64,000 nt of DNA from CAVVDY01 sp963819645 (GTDB lineage: Bacteria > Acidobacteriota > Terriglobia > Terriglobales > Acidobacteriaceae): positions 186,001 to 250,000 of the forward strand of contig CAWFWZ010000001.1 in the NCBI GenBank assembly GCA_963819645.1. Reading direction: 5' to 3'. Every line of letters starts with the position of its first letter. Within the stretch, counting starts at the first letter, position 1. The notes under the pieces were generated by a model. The model had not been told where the DNA came from. It was given only the letters and a program-made list of their open reading frames with translations, and ran no database searches. Of this stretch, positions 19,654-27,384 are shown in pieces. Position numbers and translations under genes: made by a program.

Positions 19654-20692
19654 CTACTGGGTGTCTGCGTCCGCCTTTGTCAGCGGTTGCAGCGAACACA
19701 CCGTACCGTTGTCGCGCATTCGGAGTACGAGCTTCGGGGCGTCGGCACCGGCCTGGAAGGTGCCTGCGCAGTTTGCCTTCGTCTGCTGGGTTGCTGATGG
19801 CGAACTGATGTTCGCCTTCGGTAGCGTGAATCTGGATGGGCGTGTTGCCATGATCGTCGAATCGGATCTGCCCTTGCTGTTCGCCGTCAACTGAAATGTT
19901 GACTGGCCCTGTCATGCCCTTCAGCCGCGAATTGCGCACAATCGTTATCGCCATGCCCGCCGGTCCGGGATTCGGTTTCGGCCTGGGCGCTGGCTTCAAC
20001 GCGAAATAGGCGACCACGGCAGCGACGATCAAAAGTGGAACACCGATCAGGATTCCCTTGCCCACCTTTACTTTTGCCGCGGAGGTGAACTCGATCTCGC
20101 TCCCAACCTCCGCCGCATCGGAACCCCTCGCCGCCGTTGCGGCTGCCGCTAACTTCTGCGCCTGCATCCCGTGCTTCAGCACGGACTGAACAGCAGATTG
20201 GGGGGCCGGACTTCCTTCGCCAACATGAGGTCGAATGGCCGCCACGAGCTTTTGCAGATTGCCGTCCCAATCGAGATGACTCAGCGTAAGCGCATTGCGA
20301 TAGGCCAGGTTCTTCACGTCTTCAGGGAGCTTTTCGACAGCAGGCATGGTGGCGCCTCGGACCAGGACCGGAATCACCGGCAGCCCCGGACCTCTCTTGA
20401 GCGCAGTCGCCACTTCCTGTCGAACGTAGTCGCCCGGATTGTCCAGCCGACGCGGGCCCTGAGGATCATCAGCGGCCTTGATGTCGAGCCATGTCGGCCC
20501 GATTACAACCAGGAATACACCGCACTCGTCGAGCGAATGTTCCACCGCTTCCCGGAAGTCCGACCCAAGGGCGATGGCCTCGACGTCCATGAAAAGCCGC
20601 TCTTTGCCGAATTCGCGAACCAGGCTCTCGTATAAAGCGCGGGCTGAGTCCTCCGCATCTTCGCGACGGTAGCTGATAAAAACCGCGGACAA
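19654..20692 (-). CDS. TIR-domain protein with single transmembrane helix
   Basis: The N-terminal about 150 residues form a TIR_2 domain: VFISYRREDAEDSARALYES, RLFMDVEAIALGSDFREAVE, CGVFLVVIGPTWLD and the helix YVRQEVATALKRG. Such domains are often NAD+-consuming or scaffold modules. A linker follows, then one TM (GILIGVPLLIVAAVVAYFAL) and an exported PEGA/DUF2846-like beta domain (VNISVDGEQQGQIRFDD; IHATEGEHQFAISN). The frame changes near 19780, after which KLVLRMRDNGTVCSLQPL completes the domain. The start is a TTG with a strong GAGGAGG site. No defence partner such as a SLOG effector or Argonaute is adjacent, so a defence role is not shown. Confidence 0.75.
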
Positions 20693-20843
20693 TAACCCTC
20701 CTCAGGAGTGCCTGCTAAACGAGCTTAGAAGTTGAGGCGAATCTACAAGGGATTGAGTGTTCCGGTCAACATTGGCCGTGAGCGAAGCGGGAGCCCGCAG
20801 GCGAAATCCCGAACGGAGTGAGGGATCCGTTCTTAGATTGTTA

Positions 20844-20933
20844 TGGCGGAGAGGGCGAGATTCGAACTCGCGGTACCCTTTCAGGTACGTCCGCTTTCGA
20901 GGCGGGTGCCTTCAACCACTCGGCCACCTCTCC
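20844..20933 (-). tRNA. tRNA-Ser (anticodon CGA)
   Basis: On the minus strand an acceptor stem GGAGAGG/CCTCTCC with discriminator G and an encoded CCA encloses a D-arm (TGGCCGAGTGGTTGAAGG), an anticodon loop CTCGAAA (CGA) on a CCGC/GCGG stem, a long class-II variable arm (GGTACC-type stem) and a T-arm with GTTCGAATC. It reads serine codon UCG. Confidence 0.95.
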
Positions 20934-21096
20934 GCACGCGGATGCATCTGGCCGGAGTTGCCAGCAGTGTTAGTTTAGCAAAATCTGCGTGGCCGCCGAT
21001 TTGATCTCTTCAGTGATCGGCTCTCGGGCTTCAGTTTCAGACCGGGCGCCCACCATCGCACTGCTTTTCTGACGCCTGAGACCTGACACCTGATTC

Positions 21097-21525
21097 CTAC
21101 GACTCCGCCCCGAATCGCTGATACACGATTACCCGCTCGGCGCGATCGCTGGCGAATACCGTGCATCGCCGCTCTCGGGCCCATTCGCGCGAGAACTCCA
21201 ACAATTTGCGCGCGACGGTGCTCCCTCGTGCTTCCGGTTCGACGAACAAGCCTTCTACATAGCCGATGCGTTCACTTTTCATCTCCAGAAGCTCGGACCG
21301 TATCGCCAATTCGAGGAGCGCCAACACCCGGCCTCCGTGATCCTGAGCAAAGAAAACTGCAGTGGGCTCCTCGAGCTTGCCTGCGAAGAACGCCTCGATC
21401 TCTTGCGCGTGATCTTCAGCGCCGTCGGGCCACAACAGAGTGCGCAGCCGCAGCCATTCGGCGGCATCGGCCCGAACCACGGGGCGGATTCTCAGCTCGT
21501 CGAGCTTGTTGTGACTCGATTCCAT
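21097..21525 (-). CDS. GNAT acetyltransferase, AAC(6')-like
   Basis: This about 142-residue protein has the GNAT core. The first strand and helix read LRIRPVVRADAAEWLRLRTL with LLWPDGAEDHAQEIEAFFAG, as in AAC(6')-type aminoglycoside acetyltransferases. The acetyl-CoA site segment is IGYVEGLFVEPEARGSTVAR, with the usual R/Q-x-x-G-x-A loop read here as RGSTVAR. The last part is CTVFASDRAERVIVYQRFG. The substrate is not certain: many chromosomal relatives are not resistance enzymes. The start at MESSHNKLDELRI lies five bases after the tadA stop, so the two genes are one unit. Confidence 0.8.
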   Translation of the reverse strand: MESSHNKLDELRIRPVVRADAAEWLRLRTLLWPDGAEDHAQEIEAFFAGKLEEPTAVFFAQDHGGRVLALLELAIRSELLEMKSERIGYVEGLFVEPEARGSTVARKLLEFSREWARERRCTVFASDRAERVIVYQRFGAES

Positions 21526-21530
21526 CAGGC

Positions 21531-21998
21531 TTAAGTGAGTTGCGATGCGCGCTTTTCGCGGAAGAAACTCTGTAACAAATCCATGCAACGCGCAGCCAGC
21601 ACGCCGCAGGTTACGTCGACACGGTGGTTCAGGCGTGAGTTATTCAGCACCTGAAACACGGAATGCACTGCTCCAGCCTTGGAATCTTCCGCACCGTAGA
21701 TCAGCCGGCGAATGCGGGCATGGGTAATGGCTCCGGCACACATCGCGCAGGGCTCGACGGTAACGTAGATATCGCAGTCGAGCAGGCGATAGTTGCCGGC
21801 CGCAAGTCCGGCCTCGCGCAAGGCGATGATCTCGGCATGCGCCGTTGGGTCGTTCGATGTGATCGGCCGATTGCAGCCGCGTCCGATGATCTCGCCGTCG
21901 CGCACGACCACCGCTCCAATCGGCACTTCGCCCAACGCGAGGGCACGCTGCGCTTCGCGCAATGCTTCTTCCATGAACAGCTCGTCAGATGCGGACAC
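21531..21998 (-). CDS. tadA: tRNA-specific adenosine deaminase
   Basis: TadA converts A34 to inosine in tRNA-Arg(ACG). The zinc and catalytic motifs are complete: PTAHAEIIALREAG (His and proton-shuttle Glu) and VTVEPCAMCAGAITHARI (PCxxC). The N-terminus DELFMEEALREAQRALALGE and the C-terminal FFREKR are typical, and the 155-residue length is normal. It is the first gene of a two-gene unit with the GNAT protein. Confidence 0.95.
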   Translation of the reverse strand: MSASDELFMEEALREAQRALALGEVPIGAVVVRDGEIIGRGCNRPITSNDPTAHAEIIALREAGLAAGNYRLLDCDIYVTVEPCAMCAGAITHARIRRLIYGAEDSKAGAVHSVFQVLNNSRLNHRVDVTCGVLAARCMDLLQSFFREKRASQLT

Positions 21999-22217
21999 GC
22001 ACAGGAGGGTAACTCAGGAGTCAGCCACTTACAACCAGCGTCGTGAATTGGCAGCGCATCACTTAAAAAGACTAGCCACAGATTGACACGGATTCACGCC
22101 GATCAGAAAAGCTTGGGACTAAACAATCCGGATGCTAAGTCTGATCCGTGGTGCTCCGTGTGAATCCGGGGCTGAAGGTTTTGTCGATCTGCGAACCGCA
22201 GATCAGTTTTTCGAGCT

Positions 22218-22721
22218 TCAACCGCCGCGGAACTCCTGCACGCTTTCACCGGCGTGCCAGATGGGCGCAGGTTGCTGGCGACGGTAATCAGCCAGGCGCT
22301 GACTGATCGCTTCCACATCGTGTTTCGACCAGCCAACCGACGAGATTTCAATCTCGCCGCTGGGGGCGATCAAAAAAACCGTTGGCACATTGGTGAGTCC
22401 GTAGGCATTGGAGGTTGCATAGCCACTCGATCCATCATCAAGGGCGACCGGAAAGGTGACGCCGAATTCGCGCAGGAATGCCTGCGTGTTCTTTGCATTG
22501 TCCTGAGAAACACCGAGCACCGTGATATTTGTGCCGCGGTTTGCCTGGAAGATTCTTTCGAAGAAGGGAAACGCATACTGGCAAACCGGGCAGCTCACTT
22601 TGAAAAATGCGAGCAGCACGGGCCCCCGCTTTAGCGCATCCCTGAGTGAAACTTGCTTTCCGTCAACGGTTGACAACGTGAAGTCCGGAGCCACTACTCC
22701 GGCACTAAGTGCGGGCATCAA
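22218..22721 (-). CDS. Peroxiredoxin / thioredoxin-fold (AhpC-TSA) protein
   Basis: This 167-residue redoxin begins GVVAPDFTLSTVDGKQVSLR, with LLAFFKVSCPVCQYAFPFFE carrying a CPVC active site. The family segments ITVLGVSQDNAKNTQAFLRE and GLTNVPTVFLIAPSGEIEIS (cis-Pro) complete the fold. No signal peptide is present, so it acts in the cytoplasm. It may be a thiol peroxidase (BCP-like) or a ResA-like reductase; the C-x-x-C arrangement favours the latter. The gene lies alone between tadA and mutY and is preceded by a dispersed repeat. Confidence 0.85.
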   Translation of the reverse strand: MMPALSAGVVAPDFTLSTVDGKQVSLRDALKRGPVLLAFFKVSCPVCQYAFPFFERIFQANRGTNITVLGVSQDNAKNTQAFLREFGVTFPVALDDGSSGYATSNAYGLTNVPTVFLIAPSGEIEISSVGWSKHDVEAISQRLADYRRQQPAPIWHAGESVQEFRGG

Positions 22722-22792
22722 CTACCTCCACAAATTTGATTCGGCAGAGGCCCTCTGAGACTCAAGGCCGCCTGCGGGATCGGAAGCTGTGA

Positions 22793-22890
22793 TTGTCATC
22801 CCGTGTGAGCCTCTTTTGCGAAACGAGGGATCTAGGCGGGTCGATTCGCGCCGGCGCGCGTAAGGCACGCATCCATATTCCAAATTCCAA
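22793..22890. repeat. Dispersed repeat, copy 1
   Basis: This segment has a close relative at 31184-31280 in the opposite orientation. Shared blocks include GTCATCCCG, the core GTCGATTCGCGCCGG (GCCGATTCGCGCCGG in the other copy), and an end resembling CGCATCCATATT. It lies between the peroxiredoxin and the mutY 3' end. Confidence 0.75.
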
Positions 22891-22894
22891 CTGC

Positions 22895-23872
22895 CTAGCC
22901 CGCAGGCGCGCGGAGCTTCGTCAGTATTTTCCGCGCCAAACCGGTCAATGCCAGGCGCTTCCATTGCTGAGGAGTGAACCAGCTGGAATCGGCGACGGTC
23001 AGCTCCCGCAGCCGAAACACGGCAACCTGGTAATCCGTGTCGGTGATTGAGTGGCGCAGCCGAGCTATCGGCGTCGCATCAACGGGAGCTTCGGCGAGCT
23101 CCGGCATCTCCCACATGCCGGCCATCAGCCGGGCATCTGGCGCACGCCGCACCAGCAGAACTGCACCCTGCTTCTCAACCAACGCGTAACAGAGCGGTTT
23201 ACGTTTTCGAGGACTCTGCTTCGGTGCCGGCTGCTCACCCCGCGTCGCGCAGAAAGGAGATATCGGGCAGAGCAGACACTGCGGCGAACGCGGAGTGCAG
23301 ATCGTCGCGCCCAACTCCATCATTGCCTGGTTGAAGTCGCCGGGACGTTTGGGATCAACCAGCGCCTGGGCGCGCTCCCAAGCCGAGCGATTCGACAGCG
23401 CATCGCCACTAAGCCGCGCCAGCACACGCTCCACGTTGCCATCAACGACGGCGATCGGTTCGCCAAACGCGATGCTGGCAATCGCCGCCGCCGTATACCT
23501 TCCAATACCGGGCAGCTCAAGCCAGTCGTCGAATCGGGAAGGGAACTGCCCTCCGCGCTCACGCACGATCACCTTCGCGGCCTGATGCATCCGGCGGGCG
23601 CGATGGTAGTAGCCAAGCCCGCTCCACACCGCGAGCACCGACTGCTCTCGCGCACCGGCCAGCGCAACCACTGTCGGGAACCGCTTCATGAATCGCGCAT
23701 AGTGTTCCAGGACAGCGGCCACTCGCGTCTGTTGAAGCATGATTTCCGACACCCACACCCGATAGGGATCGGTACTCTCGCGCCACGGCAGGTCGCGCCG
23801 GTGGGCGTCATACCAGGCCAGCAATGCGCGGCGAAGTTGGCCAAGCGACAGTGCGGATTGCCTTGTGGTCAT
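22895..23872 (-). CDS. mutY: A/G-specific adenine glycosylase
   Basis: MutY removes adenine mispaired with 8-oxoguanine. The protein has the helix-hairpin-helix motif LELPGIGRYTAAAIASIAFG with the catalytic Asp in PIAVVDGNVERVLARL, and the [4Fe-4S] cluster loop CTPRSPQCLLCPISPFC (C-x6-C-x2-C-x5-C). A C-terminal NUDIX-like domain follows (LLVRRAPDARLMAGMWEMPE). The start at MTTRQSALSLG was chosen because the sequence upstream has no family match. The gene is followed by a repeat and the peroxiredoxin on the same strand. Confidence 0.95.
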   Translation of the reverse strand: MTTRQSALSLGQLRRALLAWYDAHRRDLPWRESTDPYRVWVSEIMLQQTRVAAVLEHYARFMKRFPTVVALAGAREQSVLAVWSGLGYYHRARRMHQAAKVIVRERGGQFPSRFDDWLELPGIGRYTAAAIASIAFGEPIAVVDGNVERVLARLSGDALSNRSAWERAQALVDPKRPGDFNQAMMELGATICTPRSPQCLLCPISPFCATRGEQPAPKQSPRKRKPLCYALVEKQGAVLLVRRAPDARLMAGMWEMPELAEAPVDATPIARLRHSITDTDYQVAVFRLRELTVADSSWFTPQQWKRLALTGLARKILTKLRAPAG

Positions 23873-24623
23873 GTCGTGGCGGAGCTCGGCCCCTACCCTA
23901 AGAACGGGGCAATGGCGAAAATACTGCAAAAAACACGATTTGCGAACTCGTGTTTTCAACAGTTTAGCTTACATTTGTGCTCTACATAATTGAGCCCCAA
24001 GGACTTAGAGGCACATAATTGATTTCAAATAACTTAGCGGTGACTCGTTTACCGCGGGCAGCTTTGATGCCTGATCCATAGTTTATAGGTTGCTAAATCA
24101 ACCCACATCAGCAAATTGCATGCCTGAGGTTACGAAGGTCGTAGATATTCCCGAAACGGGAACAAGAGCGCAGGATTGAGAACGGGCTCGCTGAGGACTA
24201 CTTGTGGAATGGCGATGTCTCGCGAATTCGACAAGCATCTTCGGCAACTTCCGGGTTGCCGACGATCCACTCATAATCGCAGGGCACTTGACCGGTTCAG
24301 CCATGTGAAGGAAAGCATTCGTAATCACTGGCCGACATATCGGCACTGATCCGGGCTCGGTGAGCGCATTGGCGATTTACCACTCACCGCGTCCTGGCGA
24401 GTCGTCAGCCAAAGATCACTTGCCCAACAGGGCGGTGCGACACCGAGAAGATTCCAGAGACAATCTGCATTCCTCCTGCCCCTGATGCCAGCGCAATAAC
24501 CCTTGCCGGCTCGCCCTCCTGCGCAGAGTATCAATCAGCGCAGGTGTCAGGGTTAAGAGACTCGGGACGGAAATCACGAATCGCAAAATTCACATTTGAC
24601 ATTGGCCGAAAATCCACTACCAT
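23873..24623. other. Long non-coding stretch
   Basis: I see no supported gene in this roughly 750-base interval. It is A+T-richer than the neighbouring genes. Near 23996-24040 it carries CCAAGGACTTAGAGGC, related to the repeat-like CAAAGGACTTAAG near 32481. The last part contains TTGACA at 24596, a possible -35 for the ArsR gene. Confidence 0.5.
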
Positions 24624-24977
24624 ATGGTTGTGGATAAATTAGGTACAACATTTGCGGCTTTGTCTGATCCAACCCGGCGGGCAATGATCCAACGACTCTC
24701 GCATGGGCCTGCCTCTGTGCATGGATTGACGGAACCGTTTGCACTCTCGCAGCAGATGATTTCAAAACATATTGCCTACCTGGTGCGGGCGCGGATTGTG
24801 ATCAAGACGAAGCGTGGACGAGAGAGTGTGTGCACGCTTAGGCCGGAGGCGATAAAGACAGTCAGCGACTGGGCGATTAGCTATCGCCGATTCTGGGAAG
24901 AGAGTTTCGACAAACTGGACGTAGTTGTAAATCGAATGAAGAAAGAGGAGGTCAGAGATGACAAAAAACACGGTTAA
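24624..24977 (+). CDS. ArsR-family winged-helix regulator
   Basis: This 117-residue DNA-binding protein starts GTTFAALSDPTRRAMIQRLS and carries the recognition helix in ALSQQMISKHIAYLVRARIV, the standard ArsR/SmtB fold. No metal-binding Cys box is visible, so it is the metal-independent type usually paired with an AHSA1 protein. It overlaps the following gene by about 20 bases, which confirms the pair. A TTGACA box lies 23 bases upstream of the ATG, so the mRNA may be nearly leaderless. Confidence 0.9.
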   Translation: MVVDKLGTTFAALSDPTRRAMIQRLSHGPASVHGLTEPFALSQQMISKHIAYLVRARIVIKTKRGRESVCTLRPEAIKTVSDWAISYRRFWEESFDKLDVVVNRMKKEEVRDDKKHG

Positions 24978-25467
24978 CGAAATTGAGCGGATGGTCGTTA
25001 CAAGAGTTTTTGATGCCCCACGCGAGTTGGTTTGGAAGGCGTGGACAGACCCGAAGTACGTGATGCAGTGGTGGGGACCGAAGGGCTTTACTGCGCCCGT
25101 TTGCGAGATGGATTTTCGCGTGGGAGGAAAACTTCTCTGCTGCATGAAGGCGCCGGATGGGCAGGAGTTCTGGAATGCGGTTGAATACCACGAGATTGTT
25201 CCGTACGAGAAGATCGTTTCCTTGATGTACTTTTCCGACTCGAAGGGAAACAAGATCGATCCTGCGCAATTAGGAATAGAACATGAGGCTATAGACGGTG
25301 CGTACGACGTGACCATCTTTGAGGATCTCGGAAACGGCCAGACGAAACTTACCTTCATTGGAAATGAACCCATGGAGAGCGCGAAAAATAGCGGTCAAAT
25401 GGAGGGCTGGAACCAGATACTCGATAAACTTGCTGCGGTTATTGCGGGGCTGGTGCAGGCGAAATAG
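24958..25467 (+). CDS. AHSA1/SRPBCC-domain protein
   Basis: This 169-residue protein has the AHSA1 START-like fold: VTRVFDAPRELVWKAWTDPK, VMQWWGPKGFTAPVCEMDFR and the C-terminal helix MEGWNQILDKLAAVIAG. Such proteins bind small hydrophobic ligands and are commonly encoded with ArsR regulators of the upstream type. The ligand is unknown. It is translationally coupled to the regulator and probably under its control. Confidence 0.9.
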   Translation: MTKNTVNEIERMVVTRVFDAPRELVWKAWTDPKYVMQWWGPKGFTAPVCEMDFRVGGKLLCCMKAPDGQEFWNAVEYHEIVPYEKIVSLMYFSDSKGNKIDPAQLGIEHEAIDGAYDVTIFEDLGNGQTKLTFIGNEPMESAKNSGQMEGWNQILDKLAAVIAGLVQAK

Positions 25468-25730
25468 GAATTTGACCTTTTGACGATCGTTATGCGCGAG
25501 ATACGGCTGAGGCTGGCGGCGAAGGCCTGGTTAGAACAGGCTGCTCGCCGCTCGGCCCAATAGTCGGCATGTCGTACAAGTGCCCTGTCCGGACTGCTCC
25601 TGGTGATGGGGAACCCAGAAGCTCACTGTCGCCAGTAAGGCGATTACGCTCAGATTTGCCATTAGCAGGCCCGAGCTGCTTGCAGCCGCCCCCGCCCCGC
25701 ACTGCTGAAGTCTCGTGTCACAATCGTTTC

Positions 25731-26147
25731 ATGCTCAAAGTGAAGAAGCTCTCGCCTGACGCCACTCTGCCCACCGTTGCTCACCCTGGCGAAGATATCG
25801 GCTATGACCTGTACTCGGTTGAGGACATCACGATCGCCGCGCGCGGTGCCGCCGGAGTTCACACTGGCATCTCTATTGAGTTCGTGCCCACGGCTGGTGG
25901 GATTGTGAAAACCCGCTCCGGCTTGGCGAAAAAGCGCTTGCTGTGCAACGCCGGCGTAATCGATGCCGGCTATCGTGGCGAGATAATCGTCCTGGTGGAG
26001 AATCTGGGTGACCAGGCTTATAGGATCAACAAAGGCGACAAAATTGCCCAGCTTTTGGAGCACCCATTTCTGGCCGGGGAAGTTGCCGAATCCGAGCTCA
26101 GCGATGCCGCGCGGGGCAGTAAAGGCTTTGGGTCATCGGGAGGTTAG
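25731..26147 (+). CDS. dut: dUTP diphosphatase
   Basis: The enzyme hydrolyses dUTP to dUMP. The trimeric dUTPase motifs are visible: motif 1 HPGEDIGYDLYS, motif 2 KTRSGLAKKR, motif 3 NAGVIDAGYRGEI with the catalytic Asp, motif 4 INKGDKIAQLL and motif 5 RGSKGFGSSG. The start was set at MLKVKKLSPDATLPT, since the upstream in-frame extension is Pro/Arg-rich and unlike the family. The length of 138 residues is normal. Confidence 0.95.
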   Translation: MLKVKKLSPDATLPTVAHPGEDIGYDLYSVEDITIAARGAAGVHTGISIEFVPTAGGIVKTRSGLAKKRLLCNAGVIDAGYRGEIIVLVENLGDQAYRINKGDKIAQLLEHPFLAGEVAESELSDAARGSKGFGSSGG

Positions 26148-26258
26148 CTAAGGTCCCGCAAATCCCGCCTGACAACCCGCTCCGGCAGTACAACTCCTCA
26201 TTTCTTATCCCCCTCTTTACTAGAGGAGTAAAATTCTAATTAACAGGGACTGTAGCTG

Positions 26259-26279
26259 CGGACGGTTGCGAACCGTCCG
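26259..26279 (+). promoter_or_regulatory. Perfect hairpin just before the HPF-sigma ribosome-binding site
   Basis: The arms CGGACGGTT and AACCGTCCG pair perfectly around a GCG loop. The stem ends exactly where the Shine-Dalgarno-like GGAGAGG begins, 11 bases before the ATG. It could be an operator or an RNA hairpin tuning initiation; no T-tract follows, so it is not a terminator. Confidence 0.7.
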
Positions 26280-26290
26280 GAGAGGATTAC

Positions 26291-27331
26291 ATGAACGTCC
26301 ACTTCAGCTACAAAATCGCAAAGACTACCGATCTCGAAAACCTCCTCCAACAACAAACCGACAAACTCAATCGACTTTTGCGGGTGTTCCGCCCTGAGCT
26401 GGTGCACCTCAAAGGAAGCCTGGTTGAAAACCCGCTCCCTGAAGGCTACGTTGTTGCTCTGAACCTGCGGCTCCCCTCTGGACAGATGGCTGCCCAGGCA
26501 AAAGGCGACACGCTGATCGGAGCGGTGAAGGCTGCCTTTTCTGAGCTTGCGAATCAGCTGAAGAAGCACAAGGATCTGTTGCGCAACGAGCGCAATTGGC
26601 CACGACGCCGCGGACCGAGCCGAGCTGTTGTCCAGACCGTTCCGTTCGAGGAGACGGTTGCTGCGGTGAAGCCCGAAGCAGTTTCCTCGAGTGATATCTA
26701 CGACTACATCGACGCCAATCTTCCCCGCCTGCGGCGCTTTGTTGCGCGCGAGGTAGCGCATCGTCAGAGTGAAGGCCAACTGATGCAAGACCAGGTGGCA
26801 GTTGACGACGTCGTATCTGAGGCGATCGCCAACGCGTTGGACGAGCAGCATGACAAGCCCGAACGCATGCGCCTGGAGCCTTGGCTGTATCGGCTGGCCG
26901 TGGATGCTATTGGCCACTTAGCCTCTGGCAATGGCGACGAAGGCCGTATGCCGCTGAAGCGTTCGGCAAGAACGGGAGAAGCTCGCGGCACCGACGAGCC
27001 CGTCGCACAGTTCGGCGAGCCCGAGGGGCGTCTCTACGTGGAAAACGCGATCATCGATGGCACGGGGCAGAGTCCTGAAGACATTGCCGCGCGTAACGAA
27101 CTGATCGAGTTGGTAGAGCGCTCTCTGCGCGATGCCGGACGCGACCAACGCGAGGCTTTCATCCTCTTCACCATTGAAGGCTTCACGGTGGAGGAAATTG
27201 CCGACATTACGACTCACCCGCCCTCGCAGGTTCGCGCCGACATTCGTGTCGCGCGTGAACATCTGCAGAAAGCCTTGCCAATGCGTGACCCGCTGAAGGA
27301 CAAGCTTGTCGAGTATGCCAAAACGGCCTGA
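26291..27331 (+). CDS. Fusion of ribosome hibernation factor (HPF/S30AE) domain to a sigma-70-type factor
   Basis: Residues 1 to about 105 form an HPF/RaiA fold: strand NVHFSYKIA, helix LENLLQQQTDKLNRLLRVF, strands LVHLKGSLVEN and YVVALNLRLPSGQMAAQAKG, and helix LIGAVKAAFSELANQLKKHK. After a linker, residues about 140-220 look like sigma region 2 (DYIDANLPRLRRFVAREVAH; VDDVVSEAIANALDE; LEPWLYRLAVDAIGHL). Residues about 275-335 look like region 4 (AFILFTIEGFTVEEIADITT then SQVRADIRVAREHLQKAL). HPF domains bind the 30S decoding channel in stationary phase; sigma factors recruit RNA polymerase. One chain with both could sense ribosome status and set transcription (inference). The reading frame is intact, with a good ribosome-binding site. 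The baeRF gene follows. Confidence 0.85.
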   Translation: MNVHFSYKIAKTTDLENLLQQQTDKLNRLLRVFRPELVHLKGSLVENPLPEGYVVALNLRLPSGQMAAQAKGDTLIGAVKAAFSELANQLKKHKDLLRNERNWPRRRGPSRAVVQTVPFEETVAAVKPEAVSSSDIYDYIDANLPRLRRFVAREVAHRQSEGQLMQDQVAVDDVVSEAIANALDEQHDKPERMRLEPWLYRLAVDAIGHLASGNGDEGRMPLKRSARTGEARGTDEPVAQFGEPEGRLYVENAIIDGTGQSPEDIAARNELIELVERSLRDAGRDQREAFILFTIEGFTVEEIADITTHPPSQVRADIRVAREHLQKALPMRDPLKDKLVEYAKTA

Positions 27332-27348
27332 CGGAAGCCGTCGGGCCG
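27324..27348 (+). promoter_or_regulatory. Intercistronic hairpin overlapping the HPF-sigma stop codon
   Basis: An 11-base stem (CGGCCTGACGG / CCGTCGGGCCG, one G-T pair) with an AAG loop contains the TGA stop. No U-tract follows, so it is more likely an mRNA stability, processing or coupling element between the HPF-sigma and baeRF genes than a terminator. Confidence 0.65.
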
Positions 27349-27384
27349 ATCTCGTTGAACCAAATTCACATCAGGAGAACCGGA

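Noticed and set aside
19654..20692. Thoeris-type defence system around the TIR protein
   Set aside because: No ThsA-like effector or other defence gene is adjacent, and the protein has its own membrane anchor and exported domain.
24325..24534. Short minus-strand open frame between mutY and the ArsR gene
   Set aside because: It has no initiation signal and its Cys/Trp/Arg-rich composition is unlike a protein.
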